Shown here: piece after piece, positions 44,990 to 53,909 of the stretch
Numbering within the stretch: position 1 is the first letter of the stretch
Layout: each line of letters begins with the position of its first letter
Assembly: GCF_030814435.1 (NCBI RefSeq)
Contig: NZ_JAUSUW010000002.1
Location: 248,001 to 312,000, forward strand
Length of the DNA: 64,000 nt
DNA from: Peteryoungia aggregata LMG 23059
GTDB lineage: Bacteria > Pseudomonadota > Alphaproteobacteria > Rhizobiales > Rhizobiaceae
Direction: 5' to 3'
Notes under the pieces: model-generated
The model's database searches: none
The model's input: only the letters and a program-made list of their open reading frames with translations
What the model was told of the DNA's origin: nothing
Translations under genes and position numbers: made by a program

Positions 44990-45771
44990 CCATGGAAGCG
45001 CTTAAAATCGAACGTCGCGGCGCCGTGCTGGAGGTTACCCTCGACCGGCCCAAGGCCAATGCGATCGACCTTGAGACCAGTCGCGCGATGGGCGAGATCT
45101 TCACCGGTTTTCGCGATGATCCGGATCTCAGGGTCGCCATCATCACCGGGGGTGGGCCGAAATTCTTCTGCGCCGGATGGGATCTCAAGGCTGCCGCCGG
45201 TGGGGATGCCGTTGACGGCAATTACGGCAGAGGCGGCTTTGGCGGCCTGCAGGAATTGCGTGGCCTGAACAAGCCGGTGATCGCAGCCGTCAACGGCATC
45301 TGCTGTGGCGGTGGCTTCGAACTGGCGCTCAGCGCGGACATCATCCTGGCTGCCGAGCATGCCACATTCGCGCTTCCCGAAATCCGCTCCGGCACGGTGG
45401 CTGATGCCGCCTCGATCCGGCTGCCGAAGCGCATTCCCTATCACATCGCGATGGAAATGCTGCTGACCGGTCGCTGGTTCGATGCCGAAGAGGCGCATCG
45501 TTGGGGCGTCGTCAATCGTATCCTGCCGGCTGACCGACTGATGGCTGAGGCCCGCATCCTGGCCGACGACCTTGCAGCCGGTCCTCCCCTGGTGTTTGCG
45601 GCGATCAAGGAGATCGTCCGTGAAGCCGAAGACATGAAGTTCCAGGATGCAATGAACCGCATTACCCGCAGCCAGTTTGAAACGGTCGAACGGCTCTACC
45701 GGTCGGAAGACCAGCTCGAAGGCGCACGCGCCTTTGCGGAGAAGCGCGATCCGGTCTGGAAAGGCCGCTAA
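44986..45771 (+). CDS. Enoyl-CoA hydratase, CaiD-like (carnitinyl-CoA dehydratase)
   Basis: A 261-residue crotonase-family protein. The stretch GFRDDPDLRVAIITGGG and KFFCAGWDLKAAAGGD is strikingly like CaiD. It has the oxyanion-hole Gly region NGICCGGGFELALSAD and the acidic region LPEIRSGTVADAASI. CaiD hydrates crotonobetainyl-CoA to carnitinyl-CoA, exactly the step needed between the dehydrogenase upstream and the carnitine dehydrogenase downstream. ATG overlaps the ligase stop (ATGA); a second start, MEALKIERRG, is at 44992. Confidence 0.88.
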   Translation: MTMEALKIERRGAVLEVTLDRPKANAIDLETSRAMGEIFTGFRDDPDLRVAIITGGGPKFFCAGWDLKAAAGGDAVDGNYGRGGFGGLQELRGLNKPVIAAVNGICCGGGFELALSADIILAAEHATFALPEIRSGTVADAASIRLPKRIPYHIAMEMLLTGRWFDAEEAHRWGVVNRILPADRLMAEARILADDLAAGPPLVFAAIKEIVREAEDMKFQDAMNRITRSQFETVERLYRSEDQLEGARAFAEKRDPVWKGR

Positions 45772-45785
45772 GGAGAGACGAGACC

Positions 45786-46706
45786 ATGCCGCTGACCATG
45801 ACCAAAGAGGTCTTCATCACCTGCGCCGTGACCGGCTCCGGCAATACGCAGGATCGTTCGGCCCATGTGCCGCGCAGTCCAAAGCAGATTGCCGACAGCG
45901 CGATTGCGGCTGCAAAGGCCGGGGCGGCAATCGTCCATTGCCATGTGCGGGATCCGGAGACTGGTCGGCCCTCGCGCCGTCTTGATCTCTACCGCGAGGT
46001 CACCGAGCGCATCCGGGATGCCGAAGTCGATATTGTCCTGAACCTCACGGCAGGCATGGGCGGCGATATCATGCTCGGCCCGGTCGAGACGCCTCTGCCA
46101 CTATCCGCCGGCACCGACATGGCCGGCGCGACCGAGCGCCTTGCCCATGTCGCCGACTGCCTGCCGGAAATCTGCACGCTGGATTGCGGCACGATGAATT
46201 TTGCCGAGGCCGATTACATCATGGTCAACACGCCGGGCATGCTGCGCGCCATGGGGGCGATGATGGAGCAGCTGGGCGTGAAGCCGGAAATCGAGGCTTT
46301 CGACACCGGGCATCTGTGGTTTGCCAAGCAATTGGTGGCGGAGGGCGTCTTGTCGAGCCCGGCCCTTGTGCAGCTTTGCATGGGTGTGCCCTGGGGCGCG
46401 CCGAATGATCTCAATACCTTTCTTGCCATGGTCAACAATGTGCCCGCCGATTGGTGCTGGTCGGCCTTCAGCCTCGGTCGCGACCAGATGCCCTATGTGG
46501 CTGCAGCTGTGCTCGCCGGCGGGCATGTGCGTGTTGGTCTGGAAGACAACCTCTGGCTCGGCAAGGGACAATTGGCGACCAATGCGCAACTGGTCGAGCG
46601 GGCGGTCACGATCGCCGAAAATCTCGGCGCGCGGGTGATCGGTCCCGATGAGGTGCGCAAGAAGCTTGGCCTGATCAAGCGCCAGCCGAAGGAAAAGGCT
46701 GCATGA
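45786..46706 (+). CDS. BKACE-family beta-keto acid cleavage enzyme, probable dehydrocarnitine cleavage (CdhC-like)
   Basis: The 306-residue protein is of the BKACE (3-keto-5-aminohexanoate cleavage) family: EVFITCAVTGSGNTQ, AAIVHCHVRDPETGRPSRR with the zinc-binding His pair, NLTAGMGGD, and HVRVGLEDNLWLGKGQLATNAQLV. In carnitine breakdown CdhC reacts dehydrocarnitine with acetyl-CoA, giving betainyl-CoA and acetoacetate. AAGGAG lies before the ATG. It overlaps the next gene (ATGA), which encodes the enzyme making its substrate. Confidence 0.88.
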   Translation: MPLTMTKEVFITCAVTGSGNTQDRSAHVPRSPKQIADSAIAAAKAGAAIVHCHVRDPETGRPSRRLDLYREVTERIRDAEVDIVLNLTAGMGGDIMLGPVETPLPLSAGTDMAGATERLAHVADCLPEICTLDCGTMNFAEADYIMVNTPGMLRAMGAMMEQLGVKPEIEAFDTGHLWFAKQLVAEGVLSSPALVQLCMGVPWGAPNDLNTFLAMVNNVPADWCWSAFSLGRDQMPYVAAAVLAGGHVRVGLEDNLWLGKGQLATNAQLVERAVTIAENLGARVIGPDEVRKKLGLIKRQPKEKAA

Positions 46707-48121
46707 GCAAGGCGGCAATCGTCGGCGGCGGGGTTATCGGTGGCGGCTGGGCCGCACGCTTCCTGCTGAATGGCTGGGACGTGGCCGTCTTTGATCTGGA
46801 CCCTGAGGCCGAGCGCAAGATCTCAGCGGTTCTCACCAATGCGCGCCGGTCCCTGCCGTCCCTTTACGATCGGGCTCTGCCGCCGGAAGGACGACTGACA
46901 TTCCATGCCGATCTTGCCGAGGCGATTGACGGTGCCGACTGGGTGCAGGAAAGCGTTTCGGAACGGCTGGAGGTGAAGCTGCGGGTTTACCGCGAGATTT
47001 CCCGCCATGCGCCGGATCTGCTGATCGGTTCCTCGACATCCGGCTTCAAGGCGAGCGAGCTTACATCCGAAGGCGCAAAGGTCGTCGTCGTCCATCCCTT
47101 CAATCCCGTCTATCTGCTGCCGCTCATTGAGCTTTCCGGCGATCCGGCGCTTTGCGCCAGGGCGGAAATCCTGGTTCGGTCGATCGGCATGTATCCCCTG
47201 ACACTTCGCAAGGAGAACGACGCCTTTATCGGCAACCGCTTCCAGGAGGCCGTCTGGCGCGAGGCCTTGTGGATGATCCGCGATGGCTATGCCACGACAG
47301 CCGAAGTCGACGAGGCGATCCGCCTTGGGTTCGGCCTTCGCTGGGGACAGATGGGCATGTTCGAGACCTATCGGATCGCAGGCGGTGAGGCGGGCTTTGA
47401 GAGTTATCTGGCACAGTTCGGGCCGTCTCTCTCCTGGCCCTGGTCGAAGCTGACAGATGTGCCGGAGCTTGATGATGCCCTTGTCCGGCAGATCACCAGC
47501 CAGTCGGATGCGCAATCGGGCATGCGCTCGATCCGCGAGCTTGAGCAAATGCGCGACGACAATCTCGTCGGCTTCATTCGCTCGCTGCGCCACAGCGGAA
47601 CGGCGGCAGGCAAGGTCGTCCTCGACCATGAAGCAGGCCTTCCCGAAGGCGGCGACCATCTTGGCCTGCCGATCACCTCGTCCCGCCAGGTTCCCCAGAC
47701 CTGGACGGATTATAATGGCCACATGAACGAGGCCTGCTATCTGGAGGCCGGCAGTTGGGCGACCGACGGGCTGATGCGCCGGATCGGTGTTGACGCGGCC
47801 TATATTTCGAGCGGCTACAGCTTTTTCACCGTCGACACGCGGCTCCGCTATCTGGCCGAGGTCCATGCCGGTGACCGGCTGACCATCACCACACAGGTTC
47901 TTGCCGGCGAAGGCCGCAAGATGCAACTGTTTCACCGGATCTGGCGCGGCGATGGTGTCTTGTCAGCGACGATTGAGACGCTGCTGCTGCACACGGATCT
48001 CGCCAGTCGACGCAGCTGTCCGCCAATGCCTGCCGTGGCCGACAGGCTGGCTGAGCTGCACGCCGCCCATGCCGGCATGTCGGCTGAGGGAGCCGGCGGC
48101 GCGGTGGGCGACCGGGGTTGA
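46703..48121 (+). CDS. L-carnitine dehydrogenase fused to a betainyl-CoA-type thioesterase
   Basis: The 472-residue protein has two parts. Residues 1 to about 315 are a 3-hydroxyacyl-CoA-dehydrogenase-like carnitine dehydrogenase with the NAD site AIVGGGVIGGGWAARFLL, GADWVQESVSERLEVK and VVVHPFNPVYLLPLIE. Residues 335-450 are a hot-dog thioesterase (TWTDYNGHMNEACYLEAGS, YSFFTVDTRLRYLAEV). In Pseudomonas these are separate CdhA and CdhB; fused forms are known from rhizobia. The products would be dehydrocarnitine, and glycine betaine after BKACE action. Last gene of the operon. Confidence 0.9.
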   Translation: MSKAAIVGGGVIGGGWAARFLLNGWDVAVFDLDPEAERKISAVLTNARRSLPSLYDRALPPEGRLTFHADLAEAIDGADWVQESVSERLEVKLRVYREISRHAPDLLIGSSTSGFKASELTSEGAKVVVVHPFNPVYLLPLIELSGDPALCARAEILVRSIGMYPLTLRKENDAFIGNRFQEAVWREALWMIRDGYATTAEVDEAIRLGFGLRWGQMGMFETYRIAGGEAGFESYLAQFGPSLSWPWSKLTDVPELDDALVRQITSQSDAQSGMRSIRELEQMRDDNLVGFIRSLRHSGTAAGKVVLDHEAGLPEGGDHLGLPITSSRQVPQTWTDYNGHMNEACYLEAGSWATDGLMRRIGVDAAYISSGYSFFTVDTRLRYLAEVHAGDRLTITTQVLAGEGRKMQLFHRIWRGDGVLSATIETLLLHTDLASRRSCPPMPAVADRLAELHAAHAGMSAEGAGGAVGDRG

Positions 48122-48609
48122 CGCAGGATGGCCGATTTCCGGCCCAATCTGGGTCTAAAGGAACAACGATGACACCGAGTGCAAACGTCACTATGGCAGC
48201 CCCTCGGCGGCTTTAGTCAATCTGGCGATGGCCAAGAGGTTGGTATCTTCGGGATTGGGGATATCCTTGTATCAAACACGCTTCATTGAGCTGATGCGAC
48301 GCAGCGCAGACTGAACCGCGCCGCGTTTGCCGGAGGCGATTTCGTTTAAGTTATAGAGCCATGGTGGGGTGCCCAGCACGGCGCAGGCCCGCTGCTCGGC
48401 CGCGGTTTTTGGTAGCTTTCACGATAACTGTCTAACCCGGGGATGGCTTATTCTTGTGGCTCGACTCCACAAAGTTAGCCCAAGAGAAAAGTATGGGGGC
48501 GCGGACTGTTATCCCGATCTGCCAGGGACCGTTCCCCAGAGTTGACATTCCACGAATTCGACAGACGGTCTGCCTCGCTGTTTCAGTGTTCGAGTGGTGC
48601 ACACAGGCG
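48122..48609. other. 488-base gap with degraded coding-like fragments
   Basis: No intact gene. The plus strand at about 48183-48315 and the minus strand at about 48285-48420 each have short stretches with protein-like sequence (for example GTPPWLYNLNEIASGKRG on minus) but I do not recognise a family and the frames are short. The gap separates two converging transcripts, the carnitine operon and the TetR-binding-protein operon. No strong terminator hairpin was seen. Confidence 0.4.
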
Positions 48610-49692
48610 TCAATACCCGGCTTTGATCTTCTCGAATTCGGCGATCATCTTCTGCCGCAGTTCGGTCGGCATGGGAGACTGGAACAGGGTATTGGCCGTG
48701 AATTTGTCGATATCGGCGAAGCCCTTGTCGGCAAGGATGCCGGGGGCGACGGCGGCCATGCCGCGGGCATTGGAGTGACCATAGCCCCAATTCTCCACCA
48801 TATAGGCGCTGATTGCGGGTTCGGTGATGGCATTGAGAAAGGCATATTGCTGCTCTTGGCTGCCTTCGGCCCCCTTCAGCCGGACATAGCCGCAGACCCA
48901 GGTGGATAGACCTTCGACGGTGTCCTTTTTCATCGCCACCGGCACGCCATCGGCCAGAAGCGTGGTCGCCGTTTCATTCCAAGCCCAGGCAAGATCCACC
49001 TCGCCGCCGGCAATCGCCTGGCTGAGATCGGTATTGTCCGTCCAATAGAGCCTGACATTCTGATGCACGGCGCGCAGGAAGTCGGAGGCCTGTTTGAACT
49101 GCGCGTCCGATAGCGTGGTCCAGTCCCGCACGCCGATGGCAAGGCTTGCCAGCGCATAGGCATCGTCAACATTGTCCCCGATCGATACCCGATCCTTGAA
49201 CTTGGGATCGGCGAAGGCTTTCAAGGAGGTGACCTCCTCCGGCTTCACCGTATCGGTGCGATAGGTCAGCACGGTATTGCCCCATTCGAAGGGCAGGAAA
49301 TAGGCGGTACCGTCAGCCGCCGTCATCAGGCCCTGCATCGCCTTGATGCCGGGCAGGACATCGTTCCAATGGGTAAGCTTCGATGTGTCGAGCGGCTCCA
49401 GCAGGCCGGCGTCACGCCACTTGGCCACGCTCTGCGAACAGGGATGTGCCAGATCCGCCTTGAAGCCGGAACGCAGCTTCTGGAACGCCTCTTCCTCATC
49501 GCCGAAAAAGGAGAAATCGGGCTCCGTTCCGAATTTTTCGGTATAGGCAGGGTGGAAGGCCGGATCCTCGTAGCCGGCCCAGTCAAAGACCACAATGTTA
49601 TCGGCGGCCATCGCCGGCGGCGCGACACCCGAAAGGAGACCAGACAGCAGGACGGACGGAATGGACAGTCGCATTGCAATGATGGGCTTCAT
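48610..49692 (-). CDS. PotD-type ABC substrate-binding protein
   Basis: The 360-residue periplasmic protein has a Sec signal (cleavage after PAMAADN near residue 30). The fold is of the spermidine/putrescine-binding class: IVVFDWAGYEDPAFHPAYTE, LRSGFKADLAHPCSQSVAKW, and IAGGEVDLAWAWNETATTLL. The tryptophans and acids suggest a cationic ligand. It follows the TetR gene by 31 bases on the same strand, apart from its likely permease and ATPase genes at 55.4-58.3 kb, which have no binding protein of their own. Confidence 0.9.
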   Translation of the reverse strand: MKPIIAMRLSIPSVLLSGLLSGVAPPAMAADNIVVFDWAGYEDPAFHPAYTEKFGTEPDFSFFGDEEEAFQKLRSGFKADLAHPCSQSVAKWRDAGLLEPLDTSKLTHWNDVLPGIKAMQGLMTAADGTAYFLPFEWGNTVLTYRTDTVKPEEVTSLKAFADPKFKDRVSIGDNVDDAYALASLAIGVRDWTTLSDAQFKQASDFLRAVHQNVRLYWTDNTDLSQAIAGGEVDLAWAWNETATTLLADGVPVAMKKDTVEGLSTWVCGYVRLKGAEGSQEQQYAFLNAITEPAISAYMVENWGYGHSNARGMAAVAPGILADKGFADIDKFTANTLFQSPMPTELRQKMIAEFEKIKAGY

Positions 49693-49723
49693 GGCCGGTC
49701 TCCTTGATCGATTTCAGGATGTG

Positions 49724-50410
49724 CTATGCTTTGTTGGGTCCCTCACGGGTGATGTGCTGCGGAAAAAGCCCGACGAGGAATTCGATTGCTGCCGCATGCG
49801 CGTCTTCGCGCGTCAGCCCGTCACTCATCATCAACCGCCACCAAAGGCCTTCAAGCGTGGCGCAGAGCGCAAGCGTTGTCGATCTGGGCTCGAGGGCATA
49901 TCCGCCTTCCGCCTTCAACCCGACGATCAGATCCTCGAACAGCTGCTGGTAACGGGCATCGCGCGCGCCGCAGAGTGCCTGATAGGTCGGTCGCGATTTC
50001 GCCTCCCCCCAGAAGGCGCACCAGGCTGCAAGCTTGCGTCGCGTCGTGATCCGGCGGTCGAAATCCGCAGCCACAAGCGCCCAGAGCTTGGCGGCAAGGG
50101 AAGGGCCGGCCTTCTCGTAGGCCGCCATCCAATGGGTAGAATACTCATCCGCCATCGACTGCAGGGTCGCGACCAGCAAGCGCTCCTTGCTTTCAAAATG
50201 GAAGTTGACGATGCCGCGCGACAGGCCGGCACCATCGGCCACATTGGCAAGCGTCGTCTCGGCATAGCCACGCTTGGCAAGCGAATCGATCGTTGCCTCA
50301 ATCAGCTGCTGCTGACGGGTTTCCTTGGAGGCCTTGCGCGTTCTCCTGTCCCCTGGAGCTGTCGCATCGGCGAGCGCGCCCGCATCCGAGTGAACGTTTG
50401 TCGATTTCAT
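49724..50410 (-). CDS. TetR-family regulator, BetI-like
   Basis: From the ATG at 50410 (MKSTNVHSD) the protein has 228 residues. The helix-turn-helix is at about residues 30-78 (QQQLIEATIDSLAKRGYAET, LANVADGAGLSRGIVNFHF). The C-terminal domain (AAWCAFWGEAKSRPTYQAL) resembles BetI, the choline-sensing repressor. It is divergent from the flavoprotein operon. An 18-base palindrome, 5'-GCTGAATGTTCATTCAGT, lies in the gap at 50668-50685, and a close copy lies at 58403-58420 before the aminotransferase/importer genes. It therefore probably represses the whole cluster until its ligand, likely a quaternary or cationic amine, appears. Confidence 0.88.
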   Translation of the reverse strand: MKSTNVHSDAGALADATAPGDRRTRKASKETRQQQLIEATIDSLAKRGYAETTLANVADGAGLSRGIVNFHFESKERLLVATLQSMADEYSTHWMAAYEKAGPSLAAKLWALVAADFDRRITTRRKLAAWCAFWGEAKSRPTYQALCGARDARYQQLFEDLIVGLKAEGGYALEPRSTTLALCATLEGLWWRLMMSDGLTREDAHAAAIEFLVGLFPQHITREGPNKA

Positions 50411-50667
50411 GCTATCGGTCCAGTCCTCAGCGTCTTGTCCTGAATGCAAGGGCATCATCACCTCACACACGGTTCATCAGGACCAAGATGAGTGCGACCG
50501 CACGCTTCCCTGTCAAGAACCTTCTGGCCGATCCTGCGGCTCTCCACGCAAAGACGGCGGCCTACATTCGCGGAAACCGGATCTCGTGGGTCTGAACCGC
50601 TACCAATCATCGCCATCCTCTCGTCTGACAAGAGATTAGCGCATTAATCGGGCTTTGCAATGATTTT

Positions 50668-50685
50668 GCTGAATGTTCATTCAGT
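50668..50685. promoter_or_regulatory. Candidate TetR operator, copy 1
   Basis: GCTGAATGTTCATTCAGT has 7-bp inverted arms CTGAATG/CATTCAG around two bases. It lies between the TetR and flavoprotein gene starts, 62 bases before the latter. It shares TGAAyGTyCATTCA with the site at 58403-58420. Confidence 0.7.
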
Positions 50686-50746
50686 ATCTCTGGACAAACA
50701 TCCGTTTTCCATGCCAATTTCCGTAAACACGGAGAACGGGGACAAG

Positions 50747-52366
50747 ATGAAAACCCATGACGTGGTGATGATCGGTGGCGGCCATAACGGCCTTGTCGCC
50801 GCCTGCTATCTGCAAAAGGCGGGGCTTGATGTCCTGGTGCTCGAGAAAAATGACTGGGTCGGCGGCGCAGCCACCAGCCGTGAGATGACGCCGGGCTTTG
50901 TCTATTCAAACTGCTCCTATGTCTGCTCCCTCTTCCGGCCCGAGATCATGCGCGATCTCGAATTGCCGAAACATGGATTGCAGGTCATTTCCTACGAGGG
51001 TGGCGCGGTTTTCACGCGTGATGGCGACTACCTCGCCTCCTACCGCGACCATGACAGCCATCGGCGCGAATTCGCCCGCTGGTCGAAACGCGACGCGGAA
51101 GCCTATGACCGCTATGCACGCGACGTGACGCGCCAGTGCCGCTTCATCCAGCCGCTTCTGATGCGCACACCGCCCGACCCCTTCTCCTTCAAACCGCGCG
51201 ACATCGGTGAGCTCCTGTTTCTTGCGAAACGCTTCGGCACATTTTCGCCAGAGGATATGGCCGCGACCCTGCGCTTCTGGACCATGTCGATCTCGGATTT
51301 CCTCGACGAATACTTCGAGACCGACCTGGTGAAGGCTTATCTGGCGCTATCAGGCATTATCGGCACGGCGCTTGGGCCCATGTCGCCGGGAACCGCCTAT
51401 GTGCTTCTGCACCATTACATGGGCGAAGTGGACGGCTCGGTCGGCGCCTGGGGTTATGCGCGCGGCGGCATGGGGGCCATCAGTCGAGCGCTTGCCAGTT
51501 CCTTTCAGGCCGCCGGCGGCACGATCCGCACCGGCGCCGATGTGATGAAGGTTCTGACGCGCAACGGCGAGGCGGAAGGCGTCGTGCTGGCCGATGGTGA
51601 AGAGATCCGCGGCCGCACGATCGTGTCGAATGCCGACGTCAAGCGGACCTTCCTCAAACTCGTCGACGAAAAGGACCTGCCCGAACGCTTCTTGCACCGG
51701 GTCAGGCATTTCAAGATGCGCGGATCCTCGGGCAAGCTGAACATCGCGCTCGACAGCCTGCCGGAGTTTCCAGCCCTGCCACAGGGTTCAAATTGCATTC
51801 GTGGCGACATGCATTTCACCGACAGTGTCGAGCGCATGGAACGTGCCTATGACGACTGGAAGGACGGTCGCTGGTCCGCCGATCCCTTTGTTGACATGAT
51901 GATCCCGACCACGCTCGATCCGACCATGGCCCCGCCCGGCAAACATTTCATGAGCTGCTTCGTGCAGTATTGCCCACCCAAGGTCGAAGGACGCGACTGG
52001 ACGGATGCCGACCGCGATGCCTTTGCCGAAACCGTCATCAGCCAGATTGCTGCCTATTCCCCCGGCTTCCGGGATCGCATCCTGCATATGGAAGTGCGCA
52101 CCCCGCGCGAGATCGAGGAAGAGGTCGGTCTGACCGAAGGCAATATCTTCCAGGGCGAACTGACCTTCGACCAGCTTCTCTTCAACCGACCGGTCCCCGG
52201 CTACGCCCAGTATCGCAGCCCCGTGAAAGGCCTCTATCTCTGCGGCTCCTCCACCCATCCGGGCGGCGGTGTCATGGGCGCACCAGGCCGCAATGCTGCC
52301 GCTGAAATCCTGCGCGACCTCAAACGTGGCCGGCAACATATGAGTGGGGCCCATGACGTCATATGA
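50747..52366 (+). CDS. FAD-dependent oxidoreductase of the phytoene dehydrogenase-like group (first of a tandem pair)
   Basis: From the ATG at 50747 (GGGGA upstream) the protein has 539 residues. The FAD-binding GGGHNGL motif is at residues 10-16 (VVMIGGGHNGLVAACYL) and the C-terminal FAD/substrate region reads LYLCGSSTHPGGGVMGAPG. This group (COG1233 type) holds desaturases and amine-oxidising enzymes; carotenoid genes are absent nearby, so a role in oxidising an amine or carbon-nitrogen bond fits the context better. Its stop overlaps the second copy by 14 bases, implying coupled synthesis and perhaps a heteromer. Confidence 0.85.
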   Translation: MKTHDVVMIGGGHNGLVAACYLQKAGLDVLVLEKNDWVGGAATSREMTPGFVYSNCSYVCSLFRPEIMRDLELPKHGLQVISYEGGAVFTRDGDYLASYRDHDSHRREFARWSKRDAEAYDRYARDVTRQCRFIQPLLMRTPPDPFSFKPRDIGELLFLAKRFGTFSPEDMAATLRFWTMSISDFLDEYFETDLVKAYLALSGIIGTALGPMSPGTAYVLLHHYMGEVDGSVGAWGYARGGMGAISRALASSFQAAGGTIRTGADVMKVLTRNGEAEGVVLADGEEIRGRTIVSNADVKRTFLKLVDEKDLPERFLHRVRHFKMRGSSGKLNIALDSLPEFPALPQGSNCIRGDMHFTDSVERMERAYDDWKDGRWSADPFVDMMIPTTLDPTMAPPGKHFMSCFVQYCPPKVEGRDWTDADRDAFAETVISQIAAYSPGFRDRILHMEVRTPREIEEEVGLTEGNIFQGELTFDQLLFNRPVPGYAQYRSPVKGLYLCGSSTHPGGGVMGAPGRNAAAEILRDLKRGRQHMSGAHDVI

Positions 52367-53909
52367 TGCGATCGTGATCGGCGGCGGCCACAATGGCCTG
52401 ACCGCGGCAGCCGCACTGGCCAGCGCTGGGCGCCGGGTCGTGGTTCTGGAGGCGGATACAGCTGCCGGCGGGATCCTGCGCGGCGACGAGTTTCATCCGG
52501 GCTTCCGGTCGAACGGCCCTGCCCAGATCATCAACCGGCTCGACCCCGATGTGATAAAGCTGCTCAGCCTGCCGGCTCATCTGTCCGACGGCCCGCAGCT
52601 TGAAACCATCCTCCTGTCGCAGGGCAGGCCTCCGGCCATTCTCGAAGGGGCCTATGGCGAGCGGATCACCGGCGTGCCGGATGATGAGGCTGAGGCCTTC
52701 CGCATGCTTCGTGACAAATTGCTGTTTCAGGCCGGCATCTTGCGGCGTTTCCTCAAGCGGACGCCGCCAAGGATGGGCAGTGTGCAAGGCGGCGATCTTG
52801 CGGCGTTCGGCGCAGCCGGCCTTGGTCTGCTTGTGACGGGTCGCGAGGAGGGCCGTGATTTCCTGCGCATGCTCTTGATGAATGTCGCCGATGTCGGGGA
52901 TGAGTATCTGAGTGACGACCGCCTGAAGGCATTGCTCGCCTTCGACGCCACGCTCGGCATCCAGCTGGGACCCCGCTCGCCCACCTCGCTTCTCGGCCTC
53001 TATTACCGCCTGACCGGCACGCTGAACGGACGCGCGGGTGGCCAGTTCGTTCCGGAAGGCGGGATAGCGGCACTGGGCGAGGCCTTCGTCGCGGGTGCGA
53101 TCAAGGCAGGCGTCACCATCCGCACCGGGACACCGGTCGCCCGCATCCTGGCCGACAGGGGCATTGCCAGCGGCGTCGTTCTCGCCGGAGGCGAGACCCT
53201 GAGGGCACCGCTTATCGTGTCGGCTGTTCACCCGAAGACCACTTTCCTTACCCTTGTGGATGCCGCAGAAATCGGCACGGGCTTCCGCCGTGCGGTCACC
53301 AACATCCGCTCGCAGGGCAACGTCGCGCGGCTAGACCTGGCGCTCGATGGACAGCCTGCCTTTTCAGGCCTGCCGCAGGAGGCGCTTCGGGGTCGGCTGG
53401 TCATCGCCCGTTCCATGGACCATGTCGAGACCGCCTTCAATGCGTCGAAATACGGTGAATTCCACGAGGACCCGGTCATGGAAGTGACGGTACCCAGCCT
53501 TGCGCAGCCCTCGCTCGCGCCAAAAGGCGCGGCAACCCTGTCCGCGCTGATCCCCTTTGTTCCCTATGCGGCAAAGGGCGGATGGGACGATCAGAGAGCA
53601 AGACTTCAGGCCGCCATCCTGTCCGTGCTGGAGAGCCATGCACCCGGGATAACGGCAACGGCAAAGGGCGCAAGGCTGATGCTGCCGCCGGATATCGAGG
53701 CTTCGTATCACCTGCCCGGTGGCCATTGGCATCATGGCGAGTTGCAGGCGGATCAGCTTCTCGTCAACCGACCGGTCCATGCCGCTTCACGTTACGCAAC
53801 TCCGTTGCAGGGCCTTTTCCTTGCCAGTGCAGGCTCGCATCCAGGCGGCGGCATATCCGGCCTGCCGGGACTGCTCGCGGCACGCCAAATTCTCGCTGGA
53901 GGCAGATGA
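52353..53909 (+). CDS. FAD-dependent oxidoreductase of the phytoene dehydrogenase-like group (second of a tandem pair)
   Basis: The 518-residue protein begins MTSYDAIVIGGGHNGLTAA and ends with LFLASAGSHPGGGISGLPG, clearly paralogous to the preceding gene (both share GGGHNGL, QLLxNRPV and SHPGGG/THPGGG). The two have diverged widely, so duplication is old. A GTG at 52344 is an alternative start. The next gene begins on the overlapping ATGATG. Reaction unknown; oxidation of an N-methyl or amine group feeding the GcvT-fold protein is plausible. Confidence 0.85.
   Translation: MTSYDAIVIGGGHNGLTAAAALASAGRRVVVLEADTAAGGILRGDEFHPGFRSNGPAQIINRLDPDVIKLLSLPAHLSDGPQLETILLSQGRPPAILEGAYGERITGVPDDEAEAFRMLRDKLLFQAGILRRFLKRTPPRMGSVQGGDLAAFGAAGLGLLVTGREEGRDFLRMLLMNVADVGDEYLSDDRLKALLAFDATLGIQLGPRSPTSLLGLYYRLTGTLNGRAGGQFVPEGGIAALGEAFVAGAIKAGVTIRTGTPVARILADRGIASGVVLAGGETLRAPLIVSAVHPKTTFLTLVDAAEIGTGFRRAVTNIRSQGNVARLDLALDGQPAFSGLPQEALRGRLVIARSMDHVETAFNASKYGEFHEDPVMEVTVPSLAQPSLAPKGAATLSALIPFVPYAAKGGWDDQRARLQAAILSVLESHAPGITATAKGARLMLPPDIEASYHLPGGHWHHGELQADQLLVNRPVHAASRYATPLQGLFLASAGSHPGGGISGLPGLLAARQILAGGR

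Noticed and set aside
50747-53909. Carotenoid biosynthesis reading of the two phytoene-dehydrogenase-like genes
   Set aside because: No phytoene synthase, GGPP synthase or cyclase is near, and the GcvT, importer and TetR neighbours point to amine metabolism.
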